Assembly (NCBI RefSeq): GCF_020715565.1
Contig: NZ_CP085839.1
Span: 1,178,001 to 1,242,000, forward strand
Direction: 5' to 3'
Length of the DNA: 64,000 nucleotides
DNA from: Nocardioides sp. Kera G14
GTDB taxonomy: Bacteria > Actinomycetota > Actinomycetes > Propionibacteriales > Nocardioidaceae
Under the pieces are notes generated by a model, which was not told the origin of the DNA, did no database searches, and saw nothing but the letters and a program-made list of their open reading frames with translations. The position numbers were made by a program, and so were the translations under genes. Below, in pieces: positions 30,432-44,431 of this stretch (within the stretch, counting starts at the first letter, position 1; each line of letters starts with the position of its first letter).

Positions 30432-31558
30432 CCACTCTGCACTTCGGCTCCCTCGAGATCGCCACGCCCGTGGTCCTCGCGCCGATGGCCGGGGTCACGA
30501 ACGCGGCCTACCGCGCGCTCTGCGCCGAGCAGGGCGCCGGCCTCTACGTCTGCGAGATGATCACGTCGCGCGGCCTGGTCGAGGGCGACCAGCACACCCG
30601 CGACATGCTCGTCTTCGACGAGTCCGAGAAGGTCCGCTCGGTCCAGCTCTACGGCACCGACCCGGTCTATGTCGGCAAGGCCGCACAGATCCTCTGTGAG
30701 GAGTACGGCGTCGCCCACATCGACCTCAACTTCGGCTGTCCCGTCCCGAAGGTCACCCGCAAGGGCGGCGGGGGCGTGCTGCCCTACAAGCGCAAGCTCC
30801 TCGGCGCGATCCTCTCCTCGGCCGTCGCGGCCACCGAGCCCTATGGCGTTCCGGTCACGATGAAGACCCGCAAGGGCATCGACGAGGACCACCTCACCTA
30901 CCTCGACGCCGGCCGGATCGCCGAGGACACCGGCATCGCCGCGATCGCGCTGCACGGCCGTACCGTCGCGCAGGCCTACTCCGGCGAGGCCGACTGGGAG
31001 TCGATCGCCGAGCTGAAGGCCTCGGTGTCGTCGATCCCGGTCCTCGGCAACGGCGACATCTGGGAGGCCTCCGACGCCCTGCGCATGGTCGCTCAGACGG
31101 GTGTCGACGGAGTGGTCATCGGCCGCGGCTGCCTCGGCCGCCCGTGGCTCTTCGGCGACCTCGCCGCTGCCTTCGCCGATCCGCAGGGTCGCGCTGCGGC
31201 GCTGCCCACGCTCGGCGAGGTCGCCGACGTGATGCGCCGCCACGCGGAGCTGCTCTGTGTCCATATGGGTGAGGAGCGCGGCTGCAAGGAGTTCCGCAAG
31301 CACGTCGCGTGGTACCTCAAGGGCTTCGGCACCGGAGGCGAGATGCGCCGGCAGCTCGGCCTGGTCAAGACGCTGGCCGACCTGGACCGCCTGCTCGGCG
31401 AGCTCAACCGCGACGAGCCGTTCCCCGTGAGCGAGCTGGGTGCCCCGCGCGGCCGACAGGGCGCACCGCGCGCCAGGGTCGCCTGCCCCGAGGGCTGGCT
31501 CGACGACACCGACGGCCTGGGTCTCGACATTTCGGAGGACATGGTCTCCGGCGGTTAG
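30428..31558 (+). CDS. dusB: tRNA-dihydrouridine synthase DusB
   Basis: A 376-residue FMN enzyme that reduces specific uridines in the tRNA D-loop. Visible: the N-terminal LAPMAGVTNAAYR, the catalytic DLNFGCPVPKVTRKGGG segment (catalytic Cys), MKTRKGID, the FMN-binding LHGRTVAQAYSG and GNGDI, and a C-terminal helical tRNA-binding domain (about 265-340). The GTG start overlaps the lipoprotein stop (GTGA). Confidence 0.95.
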   Translation: MTTLHFGSLEIATPVVLAPMAGVTNAAYRALCAEQGAGLYVCEMITSRGLVEGDQHTRDMLVFDESEKVRSVQLYGTDPVYVGKAAQILCEEYGVAHIDLNFGCPVPKVTRKGGGGVLPYKRKLLGAILSSAVAATEPYGVPVTMKTRKGIDEDHLTYLDAGRIAEDTGIAAIALHGRTVAQAYSGEADWESIAELKASVSSIPVLGNGDIWEASDALRMVAQTGVDGVVIGRGCLGRPWLFGDLAAAFADPQGRAAALPTLGEVADVMRRHAELLCVHMGEERGCKEFRKHVAWYLKGFGTGGEMRRQLGLVKTLADLDRLLGELNRDEPFPVSELGAPRGRQGAPRARVACPEGWLDDTDGLGLDISEDMVSGG

Positions 31559-31569
31559 GCTCTCGCCCC

Positions 31570-32430
31570 ATGTCCGATAGTCCCCGCCACGCAGGCCGTC
31601 GCCGCGCACCGCGCCGCCGCCGCGTGAGCCCCCTCCTGGTGGCCGCTGGGGCCGCCGTGGTCGGGACGCTCGCCGTGGTCGGCGGGGGAGTGGCGCTGAC
31701 CGGGCCGATGACGATGGGTGCCTTCACCAATGCGGCCGCTCCGGTCGCTGCCGTCGCCCCTGCGGCCCAGGTCGGCACCGCGGCGCCTCTGCCCGACGAC
31801 CGCCTCCGCGCCGCCACGCTCTCCCGCTCGCTCTCGCGGCGCGCGGTCGAGAAGTCGCAGAAGAAGCAGACCCGGTGGACGACCACCGCGCTCAACCTCT
31901 GGGCCGGCGCCGGCGACGACGCCAAGCAGCTCAGTGAGCTCAAGGAGGCGACGAAGCTGCTCGCGACCGGGGTCACGCGCAACGACCGCGAGCAGGTCGT
32001 CGTCGACGACACCATCGGCTGGGTCACCTCGGGTCACCTCTCCGACGAGAAGCCGCCGCCGGAGCCGGCGGGCATCTCCATGGAGCCGTGCCCCGACGCG
32101 TCGGTCGAGAAGGGCCTCAAGCCACAGACCATCAAGGTCTACCGCTCGGTGTGCCACGCCTTCCCCCAGATCACCTCGTACGGCGGCTGGGCGCCCCGCA
32201 GCGAGCACGACACCGGCAACGCCCTCGACGTGATGACCAGCGACAAGGCGCTCGGCGACGAGATCGCCGCCTGGGCCCTCGAGCACGCGGCCGAGCTCGA
32301 CCTCTACGACGTCATCTGGTACGACCGGATCTGGACCCCCGTCCGCGCCTCCGAGGGCTGGCGCGACTACGGCGACCACGGCTCCGCGACGGCGAACCAT
32401 ATGGATCATGTCCACATCGGCACGAACTAA
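31570..32430 (+). CDS. Secreted SH3-like plus M15-type peptidase domain protein
   Basis: A 286-residue protein. An Arg-rich start and a hydrophobic segment (about 22-48) make a signal anchor. A bacterial SH3-like domain follows (about 100-155; TTALNLWAGAGD...GWVTSGHL). The C-terminal domain (about 170-286) has SEHDTGNALDVM and HMDHVHIG, the HxxGxAxD and HxDH zinc ligands typical of M15 D-Ala-D-Ala carboxypeptidase-like folds. A role in cell-wall processing outside the membrane is inferred. ATG at 31570 is chosen, 11 bases after the dusB stop. Confidence 0.78.
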   Translation: MSDSPRHAGRRRAPRRRRVSPLLVAAGAAVVGTLAVVGGGVALTGPMTMGAFTNAAAPVAAVAPAAQVGTAAPLPDDRLRAATLSRSLSRRAVEKSQKKQTRWTTTALNLWAGAGDDAKQLSELKEATKLLATGVTRNDREQVVVDDTIGWVTSGHLSDEKPPPEPAGISMEPCPDASVEKGLKPQTIKVYRSVCHAFPQITSYGGWAPRSEHDTGNALDVMTSDKALGDEIAAWALEHAAELDLYDVIWYDRIWTPVRASEGWRDYGDHGSATANHMDHVHIGTN

Positions 32431-32459
32431 CTGTCGATCCGGCGCCCGGCGGAGCGTTC

Positions 32460-32515
32460 GCGGCGTTGCACGCCGCTCGACGGCCGCTTCGCTCTAGGGC
32501 CGCCTTCGCGGCGGC
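32460..32515. terminator. Two GC-rich hairpins between the M15-like gene and dgt
   Basis: GCGGCGT-TGC-ACGCCGC (32460-32476) and GCCGCC-TTCGC-GGCGGC (32499-32515) are both perfect. They occupy the 131-base gap and probably end the upstream transcript. The gap otherwise contains a possible dgt promoter (TACCCT at 32550-32555). Confidence 0.55.
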
Positions 32516-32561
32516 GCCTTGCGACCGCACACGCCGGACACCGGCTCGCTACCCTCACACC

Positions 32562-33797
32562 GTGGCCGACCTCTACACCGACTCCGATCGGGAGCGGATC
32601 GTCGAGGAGCCGCCGAAGCGGGTCGATGCTCCGGTGCGCACGCCGTTCGAGCGCGATCGCGCCCGACTCGTGCACGCGGCGTCGTCGCGACGGCTCGCCG
32701 CCAAGACCCAGGTGGTCGGCCCGCAGTCGGACGACTTCGTCCGCAACCGCCTGACCCACAGCCTCGAGGTCGCCCAGATCGCGCGCGACATCTCCCGTGC
32801 CCTCGGCGACGGGGCCGCCGAGCTGGCGGACCTCGCCGAGACGGCGGCCTTGGCCCATGACCTCGGGCACCCGCCGTTCGGCCACAACGGCGAGGACGTC
32901 CTGCACTCCCTGGCGGCAGAGGCGGGCGGATTCGAGGGCAACGCCCAGACGCTGCGCATCCTCACCCGACTGGAGTCCAAGACGCATCGACCCTCAGGGG
33001 CCTCGGTCGGGCTCAACCTCACCCGCGCCACCCTCGACGCCTGCACCAAGTACCCGTGGCGGGCCGGCGAGCACGGCCGCAAGTTCGGTGTGTATGACGA
33101 CGACCTCCCGGTCTTCACCTGGATGCGCTCAGGCGTCGAGGGCCACGGGAAGTGTGTCGAGGCGCAGATCATGGACCTCGCGGACGATGTCGCCTACTCG
33201 GTGCATGACGTGGAGGACGGTGTCGTCGCCGGTCGGATCGACCTGACCAGCCTCGACGTGGAGGCGCTGCGCGAGGTCGTCCGCGGCTGGTACCTCCCTG
33301 AGGTGCAGGACGCGGAGCTCGACGAGGCGCTCGGAGGACTCCGCGCTGTCGATGGCTGGCCGTCGTCGACGTACGACGGGAGCCGGGGCAGCCTCGCCGC
33401 CCTCAAGAACCTCACCAGCGACCTCATCGGGCGTTTCTGCGGCGCCGTGCAAGCAGCGACTCCGACCGAGGGAGGGCTGGTGCGCCACCGCGGCAACCTC
33501 GTCATCCCGGAACGCACCCGCGTCGAGATCGCCGTGCTCAAGGGAATCGCGACCCACTACGTGATGCTGACCGACACCCGGCGCGAGCTGCAGGCGCGCC
33601 AGCGGGAGCTGCTCACCGAGCTCGTCCAGGTCCTTCTCGACCGTGGCCCCGATGCCCTCGACCGCCAGTTCGCCGACGACTGGCGTGCCGCCGCCGACGA
33701 CAGCGCCCGGCTCCGCGTCGTGATCGACCAGGTCGCCAGCCTCACCGACGTGACGGCTGTGAGCTGGTATGAGCGTCTGGTCGGCCCCAGGACCTAG
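32562..33797 (+). CDS. dgt: Deoxyguanosinetriphosphate triphosphohydrolase-like protein
   Basis: A 411-residue HD-domain enzyme. The motif sequence is complete: H in RLTHSLEVAQIAR (about 67), HDLGHPPFGH (about 107-116), and a later D in LADDVAYSVHD. Dgt enzymes cut dNTPs to deoxynucleoside plus triphosphate and control dNTP pools. GTG at 32562 is used. dnaG begins 10 bases downstream, the conserved actinobacterial dgt-dnaG pair, linking dNTP supply and replication priming. Confidence 0.94.
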   Translation: MADLYTDSDRERIVEEPPKRVDAPVRTPFERDRARLVHAASSRRLAAKTQVVGPQSDDFVRNRLTHSLEVAQIARDISRALGDGAAELADLAETAALAHDLGHPPFGHNGEDVLHSLAAEAGGFEGNAQTLRILTRLESKTHRPSGASVGLNLTRATLDACTKYPWRAGEHGRKFGVYDDDLPVFTWMRSGVEGHGKCVEAQIMDLADDVAYSVHDVEDGVVAGRIDLTSLDVEALREVVRGWYLPEVQDAELDEALGGLRAVDGWPSSTYDGSRGSLAALKNLTSDLIGRFCGAVQAATPTEGGLVRHRGNLVIPERTRVEIAVLKGIATHYVMLTDTRRELQARQRELLTELVQVLLDRGPDALDRQFADDWRAAADDSARLRVVIDQVASLTDVTAVSWYERLVGPRT

Positions 33798-33807
33798 ACT
33801 CCGGCTC

Positions 33808-35664
33808 GTGGCCGGCCGGATTCTCGAGAAGAGCATCGCTGAGGTGCGCGAGAAGGCCAAGATCGAGGACATCGTCGGCCAGTACGTCACGCTCCGTCGG
33901 TCTGGCTCCAACATGCAGGGCCTCTGCCCCTTCCACGACGAGAAGTCCCCGAGCTTCAACGTCAACCCCTCGCGGGGATTCTGGCACTGCTTCGGCTGCG
34001 GCGAGGGCGGTGATGTCATCGCCTTCGTGCAGAAGATCGACGGTCTCTCCTTCGCCGACACCATCGAGCGCCTGGCGGACAAGGTCGGCGTACAGCTGCA
34101 ACGGGAAGAGGGCTTCGGCGGCCCGCAGGAGAAACGCGGACCCAGCCGCGGCACGCTGATCGAGGCACACAGGATCGCGGCGGAGTTCTTCGTCGAGCAG
34201 CTCCTGTCGCCCACGGCTATGCCGGCGCGGCAGTTCCTGATGGAGAAGGGCTTCGACCAGGCGGCAGCCGCCCGGTTCGGCGTCGGCTTCGCGCCGACCG
34301 ACGGCAAGCTGCTGGCCCAGCACCTGCGCTCACGCGGGTTCTCCGAGGAGGAGCTCGTCACCGCGGGCATCGTCGGCACGAGGGGCTCGTCGCGCTTCGA
34401 GGGTCGGGTGATCTGGCCGATCCGGGAGTCCAGCGGCGACGTGATCGGGTTCGGGGCGCGCAAGCTCTTCGAGAACGACTACATCAAGGGCAAGTACATC
34501 AACACGTCCGAGACCCCGATCTACAAGAAGAACCAGGTCCTCTACGGCATCGATCTGGCCCGCAAGGGTCTGCAGACCAGTCATCGCGCGGTCATCGTGG
34601 AGGGCTACACCGACGTCATGGCCTGCCACCTCGCCGGCGTCACCACCGCCGTCGCCACCTGCGGCACCGCCTTCACAGGCGACCACGGCAAGGTGCTGCG
34701 CCGCCTGATGGGCGACTTCGCCGGCTCGACCGGCGAGATCGTCTTCACCTTCGACGGCGACGCTGCCGGCCAGGCAGCGGCCATGAAGGTCTTCGCCGCC
34801 GACGAGGACTTCCACTCGCCGACGTACGTCGCTGTCGCCCCCGACGGCATGGACCCCAACGACCTGCGCCTCAGGCAGGGCGACGAGGCCGTCCGTGCGC
34901 TGATCGACAGCAGGAAGCCGCTCTACCAGTTCGTGCTGCGCAACGTCGTCGCGCGCTACGACCTCGACCGCGCCGACGGCCGGGTCGATGCCCTCCGGGA
35001 GGGCGCGCGTCTCGTCTCCTCGGTCCGCGACCGCTCCAAGGTCAGCGAGTTCACCCGCGAGCTCGCCGGCCTCGTCGGTGTCGACACCGAGAGCGCGATC
35101 GCCGAGGTACGCCGGGCGGGCGACCGCCGCACGCGCCCGGCCACCTCCGCGGCCCACCCCATGCCCGCGGCGCCACCGGCCGGTCCGGCGCTGCCCGACC
35201 CGCGCGACCCGAGGCTCTCGCTGGAGCGCGAGGTGCTCAAGGTCCTGCTCCAGCAGCCGGTCGTGATCGGCAGTCTCACCGCCAGCATCGGCACCGACGA
35301 CTTCACCCACCCTGCGTATCGGGCCCTCTGGGCGCTGATGGCGGAAGCCGGGGGAGTCGTGGCCGGCGCGAGCGATCCGCAGTGGGTCTCCACCGTCCGC
35401 AGCCGATGCACCGACGAGCGTCTCCTCCCGCTGCTGTCGGCCCTGGCCGTGGAGTCGATCCGCACGAAGGCCGCCGACGCGGGCTATGTCCGCGAGGTCG
35501 TCTCCCGGCTGCGCGAGGCGACGGTCTCCCGCAGCATCGCCGACGCCCACTCCCGCCTCCAGCGCTCCGACCCGGGCGACACCGACACCTATTTCCGCGT
35601 CGCCGGCGAGCTCCAGGCGCTCGAGCAGGAGCGCCGCGCACTCCGCGCCGAGATCGCCTCCTAG
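33808..35664 (+). CDS. dnaG: DNA primase DnaG
   Basis: A 618-residue primase. The N-terminal CHC2 zinc-binding domain has CPFHDEKSPSF and HCFGCGEGG (about residues 38-72). The TOPRIM domain includes VEGYTDVMAC and FDGDAAG (about 265-330) with the acidic metal ligands. A Pro/Ala-rich linker at about 448-470 leads to the C-terminal helicase-binding domain. GTG at 33808 keeps the conserved start AGRI. It follows dgt and precedes tRNA-Asn. Confidence 0.97.
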   Translation: MAGRILEKSIAEVREKAKIEDIVGQYVTLRRSGSNMQGLCPFHDEKSPSFNVNPSRGFWHCFGCGEGGDVIAFVQKIDGLSFADTIERLADKVGVQLQREEGFGGPQEKRGPSRGTLIEAHRIAAEFFVEQLLSPTAMPARQFLMEKGFDQAAAARFGVGFAPTDGKLLAQHLRSRGFSEEELVTAGIVGTRGSSRFEGRVIWPIRESSGDVIGFGARKLFENDYIKGKYINTSETPIYKKNQVLYGIDLARKGLQTSHRAVIVEGYTDVMACHLAGVTTAVATCGTAFTGDHGKVLRRLMGDFAGSTGEIVFTFDGDAAGQAAAMKVFAADEDFHSPTYVAVAPDGMDPNDLRLRQGDEAVRALIDSRKPLYQFVLRNVVARYDLDRADGRVDALREGARLVSSVRDRSKVSEFTRELAGLVGVDTESAIAEVRRAGDRRTRPATSAAHPMPAAPPAGPALPDPRDPRLSLEREVLKVLLQQPVVIGSLTASIGTDDFTHPAYRALWALMAEAGGVVAGASDPQWVSTVRSRCTDERLLPLLSALAVESIRTKAADAGYVREVVSRLREATVSRSIADAHSRLQRSDPGDTDTYFRVAGELQALEQERRALRAEIAS

Positions 35665-35740
35665 GACCCGCGCTGAGGGGCGTGACCCCGATTTCATCTG
35701 TCGCCGCCCGGGTTGCTACTGTTTCGGCGCTGCCAAGCGA

Positions 35741-35813
35741 TCCCCTGTAGCTCAACTGGCAGAGCATGCGACTGTTAATCGCAGGGTTGTTGGTTCGAGT
35801 CCAACCGGGGGAG
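35741..35813 (+). tRNA. tRNA-Asn (anticodon GTT)
   Basis: A 73-nt cloverleaf. The acceptor stem TCCCCTG pairs with CGGGGGA, the anticodon stem TGCGA/TCGCA encloses the loop CTGTTAA with anticodon GTT, and the T arm is GTTGG-TTCGAGT-CCAAC. The discriminator is G35813; the next bases are CAA, so CCA is not encoded. Confidence 0.95.
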
Positions 35814-35854
35814 CAAGAAGAATACGAACGGCTGTTCGCGGGTATCTCCAGAAC

Positions 35855-36844
35855 ATGCCAGCCACTACCGCCCGGGCGCGACTGCCCAAGCCGCGCGGGA
35901 CGCTCAGCGAGCAGGTCATCGAGGCGATCCGCGAGCCGCAGGGCACGCCGATCGACGTCGAGCCCGACTCACACGACGACGCCGCGATCGCCCTCTGGAC
36001 CCTGTATGAACTCTCCTACCGCAGCTTCGAGGACGCCGACGAGGGCTCCGAGTGGGATGTCGAGTTGCTCCGCGTCCGTGGCCGTCTCGAGGCCGACCTC
36101 GAGAAGCGACTGCGTGCCCGGTGGACCGGCGTGCCGGCGTACGAGAGCAGCACGGGCACCGCTTTCGAAGAAGCTTTCTTCGACTACGTCCAGGAGTTCG
36201 AGGGTCCGTCGCTCGCGCGCTTCATCCAGACCAAGGCGACCCGCGAGCAGGCGCTCGACTTCCTCCGGCTGAAGTCGATCTACCACCTCAAGGAGTCCGA
36301 CCCCAGCAGCTTCGTGGTCGCCCGGCTGCCCCTCGAGGCGCGGGCCGGCCTGATGGCGCTGCAGTTCGACGAGTACGGCGCCGGCTCGCCCGACCGTCTC
36401 CACGCCGGCCTCTTCGCGCGCGGCATGGCAGCCTCGGGCCTGCGGCCGGACGAGGGTGCGTACGTCGACGAGACCCCCGCGCTGATCCTCGAGCAGAACA
36501 ACGCGATGAACCTCTTCGCCCTTCACCGCCGGCTCCGTGGTGCGGCCATGGGTCTGCTCGCCGCCTTCGAGGCGACCAGCTCGATCCCCTGCCGCCGCAT
36601 CGCTCGCGGGCTGGAGCGCCTCGACTTCCCGCCGGAGATGGTCGAGTACTACACCGAGCACGTCGAGGCCGACGCCGTCCACGAGCAGCTCGCGGTCCGC
36701 AGCATCTGCGCACCGATGATCGCCGACCAGCCCTCCGTCGAGGCCGACATCTGGTTCGGTGCCTTCACCTGCCTCGACCAGGAGAACCAGGTGGCCGAGC
36801 TCCTCCTCGGTCAGTGGCAGCAGCACGAAGGAGAGGCAGCATGA
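35855..36844 (+). CDS. Heme-oxygenase-like diiron oxidase (iron-containing redox enzyme family)
   Basis: A 329-residue all-helical protein. The SIYHLKESDP and QFDEYGAG...LHAGLF segments, a later AFEATSSIP helix and EYYTEHVEADAVHE supply the pattern of Glu, Glu/Asp-His, Glu and Asp-His ligands expected of heme-oxygenase-like diiron oxidases. Family members such as UndA and SznF do varied oxygen-dependent chemistry, so substrate cannot be predicted. ATG at 35855 lies 41 bases after tRNA-Asn. The stop overlaps the ATG of a CDGSH iron-sulfur protein, a likely electron donor or assembly partner. Confidence 0.82.
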   Translation: MPATTARARLPKPRGTLSEQVIEAIREPQGTPIDVEPDSHDDAAIALWTLYELSYRSFEDADEGSEWDVELLRVRGRLEADLEKRLRARWTGVPAYESSTGTAFEEAFFDYVQEFEGPSLARFIQTKATREQALDFLRLKSIYHLKESDPSSFVVARLPLEARAGLMALQFDEYGAGSPDRLHAGLFARGMAASGLRPDEGAYVDETPALILEQNNAMNLFALHRRLRGAAMGLLAAFEATSSIPCRRIARGLERLDFPPEMVEYYTEHVEADAVHEQLAVRSICAPMIADQPSVEADIWFGAFTCLDQENQVAELLLGQWQQHEGEAA

Positions 36845-37044
36845 CCGAGGCCAGCGCCCCCGACGTGATCGTCTGCCCCGGCGGCCCCGTGCTGCTCCGC
36901 GGCGACCACGTCGTCCGCGACGAGAACGGCGGCGAGCACCACACCACCCGGCCGGTCAGTGCAGTTTGCCGTTGCGGCAAGTCCGCCCTCAAGCCGTGGT
37001 GCGACGGCACCCACAAGCTCGTCCCGGCGGACAAGAAGCCCTGA
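36841..37044 (+). CDS. CDGSH iron-sulfur domain protein
   Basis: A 67-residue protein. Its C-terminal half carries the [2Fe-2S] motif CRCGKS-x3-P-x-CDGTH (residues about 42-56), with three Cys and one His ligand as in mitoNEET-type proteins. The N-terminal half is a small beta domain (IVCPGGPVLLRGDHVV). CDGSH proteins carry labile clusters used in electron transfer or cluster delivery. ATG at 36841 overlaps the diiron oxidase stop by 4 bases (ATGA), so the two are made together. Confidence 0.9.
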   Translation: MTEASAPDVIVCPGGPVLLRGDHVVRDENGGEHHTTRPVSAVCRCGKSALKPWCDGTHKLVPADKKP

Positions 37045-37069
37045 GCACTCGGTAGGGTCATCGCCCTGA

Positions 37070-37143
37070 GGGGCGGTAGCTCAGTCGGTTAGAGCAGAGG
37101 ACTCATAATCCTTGGGTCGTGGGTTCGAGCCCCACCCGCCCTA
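37070..37143 (+). tRNA. tRNA-Met (anticodon CAT)
   Basis: A 74-nt tRNA. The acceptor stem GGGGCGG pairs with CCGCCCT (G1 with U72), the D stem is GCTC/GAGC, the anticodon loop is CTCATAA (CAT), and the T arm is GTGGG-TTCGAGC-CCCAC. The anticodon stem lacks the three G-C pairs of the initiator, so it is an elongator Met. A lysidine-modified Ile2 tRNA shares this loop and is less likely given the close match of the anticodon arm to Met. CCA is not encoded. Confidence 0.88.
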
Positions 37144-37172
37144 CGGAAGGCACTCTCATTAGGCTTGCCCGC

Positions 37173-38438
37173 GTGAATGTCCTCGACGATCTTGAATGGC
37201 GCGGCCTGATCGCCGACTCCACCGACCGCGACGCGCTGCGTGAGGCGCTCGGCTCCGGGAGCGTGAAGTTCTACATCGGCTTCGACCCGACGGCGCCCAG
37301 CCTGCACATGGGCAACCTGCTGCAGATCGTCACGGCGATGCGCCTCCAGAGGGCCGGCCACTCGCCGTACATGCTCGTCGGCGGCGCCACCGGCATGATC
37401 GGCGATCCGCGTGACTCGGGTGAGCGGAGCCTCAACTCCCTCGACACCGTCAAGGAGTGGGTGGAGCGGGTACGCCGACAGATCGAGCCGTTCGTCTCCT
37501 TCGAGGGCGACAACGCGGCGACGATGGTCAACAACTATGACTGGACATCCGGTCTCTCCACCATCGACTTCCTGCGCGACATCGGGAAGCACTTCCCGAT
37601 CTCGCGGATGCTGGCCCGCGAGACGGTGAAGCGTCGGCTCGAATCCGCCGACGGCATCACCTACACGGAGTTCTCCTACGTGCTGCTGCAGTCGATGGAC
37701 TACCTCCAGCTCTTCCGCGACCACGGCGTGACGCTGCAGTTCGGCGGCTCCGACCAGTGGGGCAACATCACGGGGGGCGTGGAGCTGATCCGGCGCGCGG
37801 CCGGCGGTCACGCCCATGCCTTCACCACGCCGCTGATCACCAAGGCCGACGGCACCAAGTACGGCAAGACCGAGGGCGGCGCACTGTGGCTCGACCCCCA
37901 GATGATGTCGCCGTACGCGTTCCATCAGTTCTGGCTCAACGTCGAGGACGCCAAGGTCGGCGAACTCCTGCGTGTCTTCACCTTCCTCTCCCACGGGGAG
38001 ATCGAGGAGCTGGAGGCGAGCACCGCGGAGAAGCCGTTCCTCCGCGCGGGTCAGAAGGCGCTGGCCGATCACATGACGACGCTCGTGCACGGAGCCGAGG
38101 AGACCGAGCAGGCGAAGGCAGCGGCCGGCGCCCTGTTCGGCGGGGGAGACCTCACCGTCCTCAGCCCCACGACGCTCGCCTCCGCGCTGCAGGAGGCCGG
38201 GGCGGTGAGCATCGACAAGGGGGAGAAGTGGCCCAGCGTGGTCGACCTCCTGGTCGAGAGCGGACTGGCCACCAGTCGGGGCGAGGCCCGTCGCACCATC
38301 GGTGAGGGCGGTGCCTACGTCAACAACATCCGTGTCGAGGACGCCGAGGCGGCGGTCTCGGAAGCCGACCTCCTCGGGGGCTCGTGGCTCGTCCTGCGCC
38401 GCGGCAAGAAGCGGTTCGCGGGCGTCGAGATCAGGTAG
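37173..38438 (+). CDS. tyrS: Tyrosine--tRNA ligase
   Basis: A 421-residue class I synthetase (TyrRS-S type). The HIGH box appears as HMGN near residue 46 and the KMSKS box as KYGKT near residue 230. The tyrosine-binding GFDPTAPSL and the QFGGSDQWGNI segment are clear, and a C-terminal S4 RNA-binding domain (about 350-421) binds the tRNA. GTG at 37173 is 30 bases after tRNA-Met. There is no T-box-like leader in that gap. Confidence 0.97.
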   Translation: MNVLDDLEWRGLIADSTDRDALREALGSGSVKFYIGFDPTAPSLHMGNLLQIVTAMRLQRAGHSPYMLVGGATGMIGDPRDSGERSLNSLDTVKEWVERVRRQIEPFVSFEGDNAATMVNNYDWTSGLSTIDFLRDIGKHFPISRMLARETVKRRLESADGITYTEFSYVLLQSMDYLQLFRDHGVTLQFGGSDQWGNITGGVELIRRAAGGHAHAFTTPLITKADGTKYGKTEGGALWLDPQMMSPYAFHQFWLNVEDAKVGELLRVFTFLSHGEIEELEASTAEKPFLRAGQKALADHMTTLVHGAEETEQAKAAAGALFGGGDLTVLSPTTLASALQEAGAVSIDKGEKWPSVVDLLVESGLATSRGEARRTIGEGGAYVNNIRVEDAEAAVSEADLLGGSWLVLRRGKKRFAGVEIR

Positions 38439-38990
38439 CTCGCGCCGATTTGTGTTCTGCGGAGGACGTGCCTAATGTTCTCCGAGTCGCCAACGGAGCG
38501 GCGGGGAGCAAGACCCGGTTCGGGTCGGGCTGCCGGCCCCGGGACGACCACCCCCAAGCCAAAAGATCCAGGCTGACGTGTGCGCGCTGAAGCGGCCATG
38601 AAAACCTGGGACAACTGCGCGCGGAGGTGAAGGAGAGAAAAGCGCCGATTAGGTCCGCGAGAAAGTCTCCGCTAAAGTTCTGGGAACGGAAGCGGAAAAG
38701 CGGTTCTAAGGAACGCAATTCGATCCGGTCGGATGAGAAAAGCGTGGATTTGGAAAGCGCGAAACGAATCTGATAAAGTTCAGACAAGCCCTGAGGGTGA
38801 AGAGCGAAAAGCTCGGAGCCGCAGAGCGCGTGTGATTCTTGAGAACTCAACAGTGTGTTATTGAATAGTCGACGAATTAGTTTGTAACCTCGTCGCCTTT
38901 ATGGTGGCGAATTTCTTTGACAATGATTCTGACAATGTTCCATGTCTTTGGATGTGGATCGTCAGTGATCTCCTGTCAGAGGTCAAGTTT
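38439..38990 (+). promoter_or_regulatory. rRNA operon promoter and leader region
   Basis: The 552 bases between tyrS and 16S hold no gene. Base composition drops to about 50% GC. Two tandem promoter-like boxes are seen: TAAAGT at 38673-38678 (weak -35) and TTGGAA-N18-TAAAGT at 38750-38779. A boxA-like antitermination segment (TTCTTGAGAACTCAACAGTG, starting at 38836) resembles the conserved actinobacterial rrn leader sequence. TTGAATAGT follows at 38861 and recurs in both spacers. The remainder to 38990 is AT-rich precursor leader. Confidence 0.7.
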
Positions 38991-44078
<5,088 letters not shown>

Positions 44079-44222
44079 ACTCAACAAAACCAACAAACGA
44101 TCCGTTTGCTACACGTATGTCTCGCGTCCACGAGAAACAACGACACCACGAGAGTGTGTCAATTGAATAGTTGGCTTCAACGCCCACTCGAAGCATCTGC
44201 TTCGTGGGTGGTTGAGAAAGAG
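44079..44222 (+). other. 23S-5S spacer with processing elements
   Basis: The 143-base spacer contains the right arms of the 23S processing stems (44067-44098 and 44117-44131), the third copy of TTGAATAGT (44163-44171), and a hairpin directly before 5S: CAACGCCCAC...GTGGGTGGTTG, 44178-44214, with an inner GAAGC/GCTTC stem. No gene is present. Confidence 0.75.
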
Positions 44223-44340
44223 TTACGGCGGCCATAGCGAGAGGGAAACACCCGGTCCCATCCCGAACCCGGAAGTTAAGCCTCTCAGCGCCGATGGTAC
44301 TGCGACCGCGAGGTCGTGGGAGAGTAGGACGCCGCCGGAC
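44223..44340 (+). rRNA. rrf: 5S ribosomal RNA
   Basis: About 118 nt: starts TTACGGCGGCCATAGCG and ends GTAGGACGCCGCCGGAC, with the two ends forming the terminal helix (CGGCGGC/GCCGCCG). The conserved loop segment CCCGAACCCGGAAGTTAAG is present. The ends are accurate to a few bases. Confidence 0.95.
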
Positions 44341-44350
44341 AATATTTCCC

Positions 44351-44378
44351 GAGGGGGCCACCGCAAGGTGGCCCCCTC
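44351..44378 (+). terminator. rRNA operon terminator
   Basis: A perfect 12-bp stem GAGGGGGCCACC with a GCAA tetraloop, paired to GGTGGCCCCCTC, lies 10 bases after 5S. It is followed by a short T-containing stretch (GATGCATTT). Confidence 0.92.
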
Positions 44379-44431
44379 GATGCATTTGCCCCATGGTTTG
44401 CCCGCAGGGCAGTTCAGGAGAAGATCGAGTC

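Noticed and set aside
37144..37172. T-box leader for tyrS
   Set aside because: Only 29 bases separate tRNA-Met and the start; no specifier loop or T-box core is present.
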